Shown: positions 61,101 through 64,000 of the stretch, piece after piece
Layout: every line of letters begins with the position of its first letter
How positions within the stretch are numbered: the first letter of the stretch is position 1
DNA from: Rotaria macrura
Lineage: Eukaryota; Rotifera; Eurotatoria; Philodinida; Philodinidae
Assembly (NCBI GenBank): GCA_900239685.1
Contig: OENT01000711.1
Span: 19,121-83,120, forward strand
Length of the DNA stretch: 64,000 nt
Reading direction: 5' to 3'
Position numbers and translations under genes: made by a program
Notes under the pieces: model-generated
Databases searched by the model: none
The model's input: only the letters and a program-made list of their open reading frames with translations
What the model was told of the DNA's origin: nothing

Positions 61101-62072
61101 TGACTTACGATATCTTCAGCTACTTGAACGACTTCGTCAAGGACAGTGCAATTACGATGATTATGAACTATTGTTAACGCGAGTGATAGGAAAACCATCG
61201 GTAGACTCTCTACACAATGCTCCGTGGAATAAAGTATATAACAGTTTTTTCTGCTTTAAACAACTTTCCATTTTAATCTAATTTAGGCTCCCATTCTTCT
61301 GTTTCGAAATGAAGTGCGAACACAATTAAACCACAAGGCAGCAGTTCACAAAGCAGTGCAAATAGGGCAAGCACCAGTTGTGTGTGTTGCTCAGGATACT
61401 TGTAAAGGCAACTGGATTCAAGATCGTAAACTGATGAAGCAGCTTTTAGAATTATCGGATAGCAAAACAGAATATCTGCCGGGACTATTGCCATTCGTTC
61501 CCGGAATGCCTGTTATTCTGACACAAAACATTGCTATTGAATTGGGTCTAATCAACGACATTACTGGCGTCTTTCGTCAACTTGTCTATGAAACTGATTC
61601 TATGTCGACGGATGTTCTCTCGGAAGCATTTCCGAGTGACACTCAATACGTTTATCGGCCTTTATATGCATTGATTGAAATTCCGAAATCGAAAATTGAA
61701 TGCAATTTAGAAGAACTTCAACCAAAACTGGTACCGATACCGTTAATGGAACAAACCTATCGTGTCAACATTGCTGATATTCTGCCGAAAGATACGAAGT
61801 TAAAATCAAATCGAAAAGGAATTTTGTCCATTGAGCGACGTGCATTACCGCTTGTATCAGCGTATTGTATCACAACACATAAAAGCCAAGGTCAAACATT
61901 GAATAAAGTGGTAATTGATCTTAAACTCCCAAATGAAACTGATGATATTGCTGCAGTTTATGTTCCGCTATCCCGAGTCAAACGTCTGGTTGATCTAATT
62001 ACTTTACGGCATTTCGATTATAAGGTTTTGTTAATGAAACCAAGTAGTACTCAAGTCGCGGAAATGGAATGA
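58131..62072 (+). pseudogene. Helitron linker and PIF1-type helicase, multi-exon, stop after Walker A
   Basis: Exon 58131-58968 (YNGYVLINTRIDYQHRAEIL, then PYGP-like YGPQIPRKDR) is the usual segment between Rep and helicase. An intron ending at 58999 leads to an exon broken by a MITE (59332-60368); the frame resumes at FPTQGSVADEF. Another intron (about 60483-60533) precedes GSGGTGKS, an intact Walker A, immediately followed by TAA (60592-60594). Then come LLIDEMSMV (Walker B), GGINVVFFGDYLQ, an intron at about 61231-61287, PILLFRNEVRTQLN, and TTHKSQGQTLNKV near the end. LINDITG stands where LVNGTxG is usual. Role by family: 5'-3' helicase that unwinds the transposon strand. Confidence 0.83.
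59332..60368. mobile_element. 1.04 kb MITE with 8 bp target duplication (CAAATTTT)
   Basis: CAAATTTT (59324-59331 and 60369-60376) flanks the element. The ends are GGGGTCGCCGAACTTCGCC and the complement of GGGTAGCCCGAAGTTCGCC, each followed by many TTCGCCA(A)T words in opposite orientation. The centre (about 59540-60190) is unrelated AT-rich DNA with an exon-like piece after an acceptor (CCAACAG at about 59849), ending near 60165 with an interrupted frame. It could be captured sequence. The element splits a helicase exon. Confidence 0.85.
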
Positions 62073-64000
62073 CTCGATAAACTGTATTCAGAGACTAGAA
62101 CTCGGTTTTTCGATTGGTTCTATTAATTGTATTGTGTTAAAAGTTCTATTCAAAATTTTCTGTACATATAACTGTATTTGTACAACGTTCGATATACCAT
62201 ACTTTTGATATTTACTCAAATCTTTTATTACATAATTTCTTTATTTCTGTTTTTCCTCGCATGTTTTTCTTTTTGCTTCGTTTCTACAGTTGTTGTTCTT
62301 CTGATATTTCTAACCTACACTATTTAGTATTTTAGTTTCTCTGATCTTCATGTTGCAATGAAATTACGCTTCGTCGGTAACCTTTTGCTTTTTATTCATT
62401 GATATATTCAGCGTTGTTCATAAATTAATGATATCTGGTTATTGCCCAAAAAAGTAAAAACTTGATATGAATATTCTTTTGTATTTTACTAAAGCATACC
62501 ACACATTCAATTATATGAAAATAAACAGCTACACCAAATCACGCATTTGATGAAATAATAGTTGCGGAAATAAAGGCATTATTATAATCTTCAGGAATGC
62601 TTTTTTTCAACATTGTAATGTGTCAGTAGACTCGTCGAGCTATCGATACTAAATTGTAACTGAGAATGACTAGTCGCACATAATATGAAGACAAATCACT
62701 ATATTTCATGATATTATTATTGAATAGCAGGCTAAGACGTCGTATTCTAATGAATGAACCCTACGCTAAATCCAGCTCGAATGCGCATGATTGGGTTTCA
62801 TATACAAGCTAAAGTTAAAAAGTACCGATTTTTGTAAATTCATTAAAAGAAAGTATACTCCAAGACTGAACCAACCCAGGAATAATAATTTACAGGGCTA
62901 TTTCCAGAGAAAAATAATGTAGCACTGTAAACGCTTTTGTAACGAATCCTGCTTTTCCTTTACGCATTTGAATGACATCAAGATACACGGACCTGTCTCC
63001 GCCTTCGGCTAGTCCTTATCTACTATCACAAAGAGAGAGAGACAGGTGCACTGGATTCACAACAATCAACCAAGAAAAACACGATGAAGTGCAAACGATA
63101 AATAACACTAAGACTATAAGGACAAACGAGACCATGATTACAAGAAAAAACCATAAGGGGAAAACAAAAACAGAGCCGAAAGCACAACAGTCCTTCTCTT
63201 TTGTGGTCACAACTTTATAATATAAAATTTTCATTTATGAGCACTATTAAAACTTCAATATAACATCAATCCGATAGATTTATATGAAAACGAAAACAAG
63301 CGGTACAATCAATATTGAATTGCACCATTCACCGATTCAGTCCGCTGTAAGAAATTTAATGTACCGAACCTTCATCCCTCAGTCGAGGGTCAAGCGAGTC
63401 GAAGCGACGAGCGTTACTTGTCAATAATTACACCTGCGTATCTTTTTCAATCTAGTGGTTTTAATGCTGTGTCGTCTATATTAGTAACTACTGGATTTTT
63501 GTATTTGTTTCATGAATGTGGACTGAAGTGTATTAATTCTGTTTTAATTAGTTGTAACTTCAGTTTTCAAAAGTTACACCATTTCTGGAATTCATCAATT
63601 GATTGTTGTAATCTTGATCTGAGATTACATGTTGAATTTGATTATGTCTAGAGAGCTGTATCGTCAGTAAATAGGCCATGTTCCGTGTAATTTTGTATGC
63701 CGTTCATTGAATCACAGTTGTATATAATACGTAGTACTGGTGAAAGAGGAGATACTGGTGGTGTACCACTGATTAATAGAAAAGAATTAGATAATACATT
63801 TTCCAATTCAACTGATGCAGTACTATTGTCGAAGAACGCAATTCCATATTTAATTCGGTATTAAGGAAGACGAAGGTTTTTCAACTTATAAATTACTCCA
63901 TCATGCCAAACTGAATCGAATGCTGCTTTTATCTTAAGTAGCAAGGAGCAGGAAATGCGAAATCGGAGCAGTTTTTATTTTTTTTTTAATTTTCATACAT
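62073..64000. other. AT-rich sequence after the Helitron; no supported gene
   Basis: ORFs at 62972-63220 and 63418-63651 have no recognisable content. Near 63735-63860 a frame with STGERGDTGGVPLINRKE looks coding-like but ends at a stop and has no identified family. The element's 3' end should lie in this stretch. Confidence 0.4.
63376..63389. repeat. Small perfect hairpin
   Basis: CCCTC-AGTC-GAGGG, with GC-rich CGAGTCGAAGCGACGAGCG after it. Helitrons end in a hairpin, but I do not see the CTRR end at the usual distance, so the link is weak. Confidence 0.3.

Larger units (their letters stand above)
52307..62072 (+). mobile_element. Decayed Helitron encoding OTU protease, Rep and PIF1-type helicase
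   Basis: The coding span runs from a Cys-rich N-terminus through an OTU-type cysteine protease, a repeated Arg/Glu-rich linker, a DUF6570-like region, the HUH Rep domain and the helicase, with at least eight short introns. OTU domains occur in some Helitron groups, notably Helentron/Helitron2 types. Two MITEs interrupt it and there are many stops. The true element ends (5' TC and 3' hairpin plus CTRR) were not identified; the given limits are the coding limits. Confidence 0.82.

Noticed and set aside
63376-63389. Hairpin as the 3' end of the Helitron
   Set aside because: It is 1.3 kb beyond the helicase stop and I find no CTRR terminus at the right distance. Kept only as a weak feature.

Overview
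The window looks like AT-rich nuclear DNA of a small metazoan, most probably a bdelloid rotifer (Adineta/Rotaria type). This is an inference from four things: many 50-70 nt GT-AG introns, intron-bearing non-ribosomal peptide synthetase (NRPS) genes of a kind otherwise bacterial or fungal, a dense and deeply nested mix of transposable elements from several classes, and an LTR retroelement with an env-like ORF plus an extra ORF. No rRNA, tRNA, CRISPR or prokaryotic operon was seen. The mosaic resembles the transposon-rich accessory or subtelomeric regions known from bdelloids, but no telomeric repeat array is present.

Left part (1-12.4 kb, with a remnant at 31.5 kb): two tandem NRPS units, each condensation-adenylation-carrier-condensation (C-A-T-C). 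They share the same six-exon structure with identical intron phases, and a third unit survives only as a scrap at 31.47-31.74 kb. All three were probably one array before being split by insertions. No first or last exon is visible.

12.4-31.0 kb: an 18.6 kb block bounded by nearly identical inverted arms of about 1.07 kb, with a near-duplicate of flanking sequence at its ends. Inside are two head-to-head, diverged copies of one transposase-like gene family with a candidate D-D-E triad, both broken. One copy was interrupted by a full-length non-LTR retrotransposon (17079-23476, 15 bp target duplication), which was itself hit by an 845 bp MITE with an 8 bp duplication. Other MITEs and an LTR-like scrap are nested in the same block. 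Single 'n' characters mark assembly joints at 24030 and 29980.

31.7-41.5 kb: a Ty3/gypsy-type LTR retrotransposon with gag, a textbook -1 frameshift site, pol, an env-like ORF and a fourth ORF. It has decayed, carries a 962 bp insertion with a 9 bp duplication in RNase H, and is cut off on the right by a fold-back element.

41.7-49 kb: a quieter stretch. It holds a broken nucleotidyltransferase-like gene and three multi-exon genes of unknown function that can be assembled from consistent splice phases (106, 168 and 336 residues).

52.3-62.1 kb: a decayed, intron-rich Helitron encoding an OTU-type protease, a HUH Rep domain and a PIF1-type helicase, with two nested MITEs. The rest (49-52 kb and 62-64 kb) shows no convincing gene.
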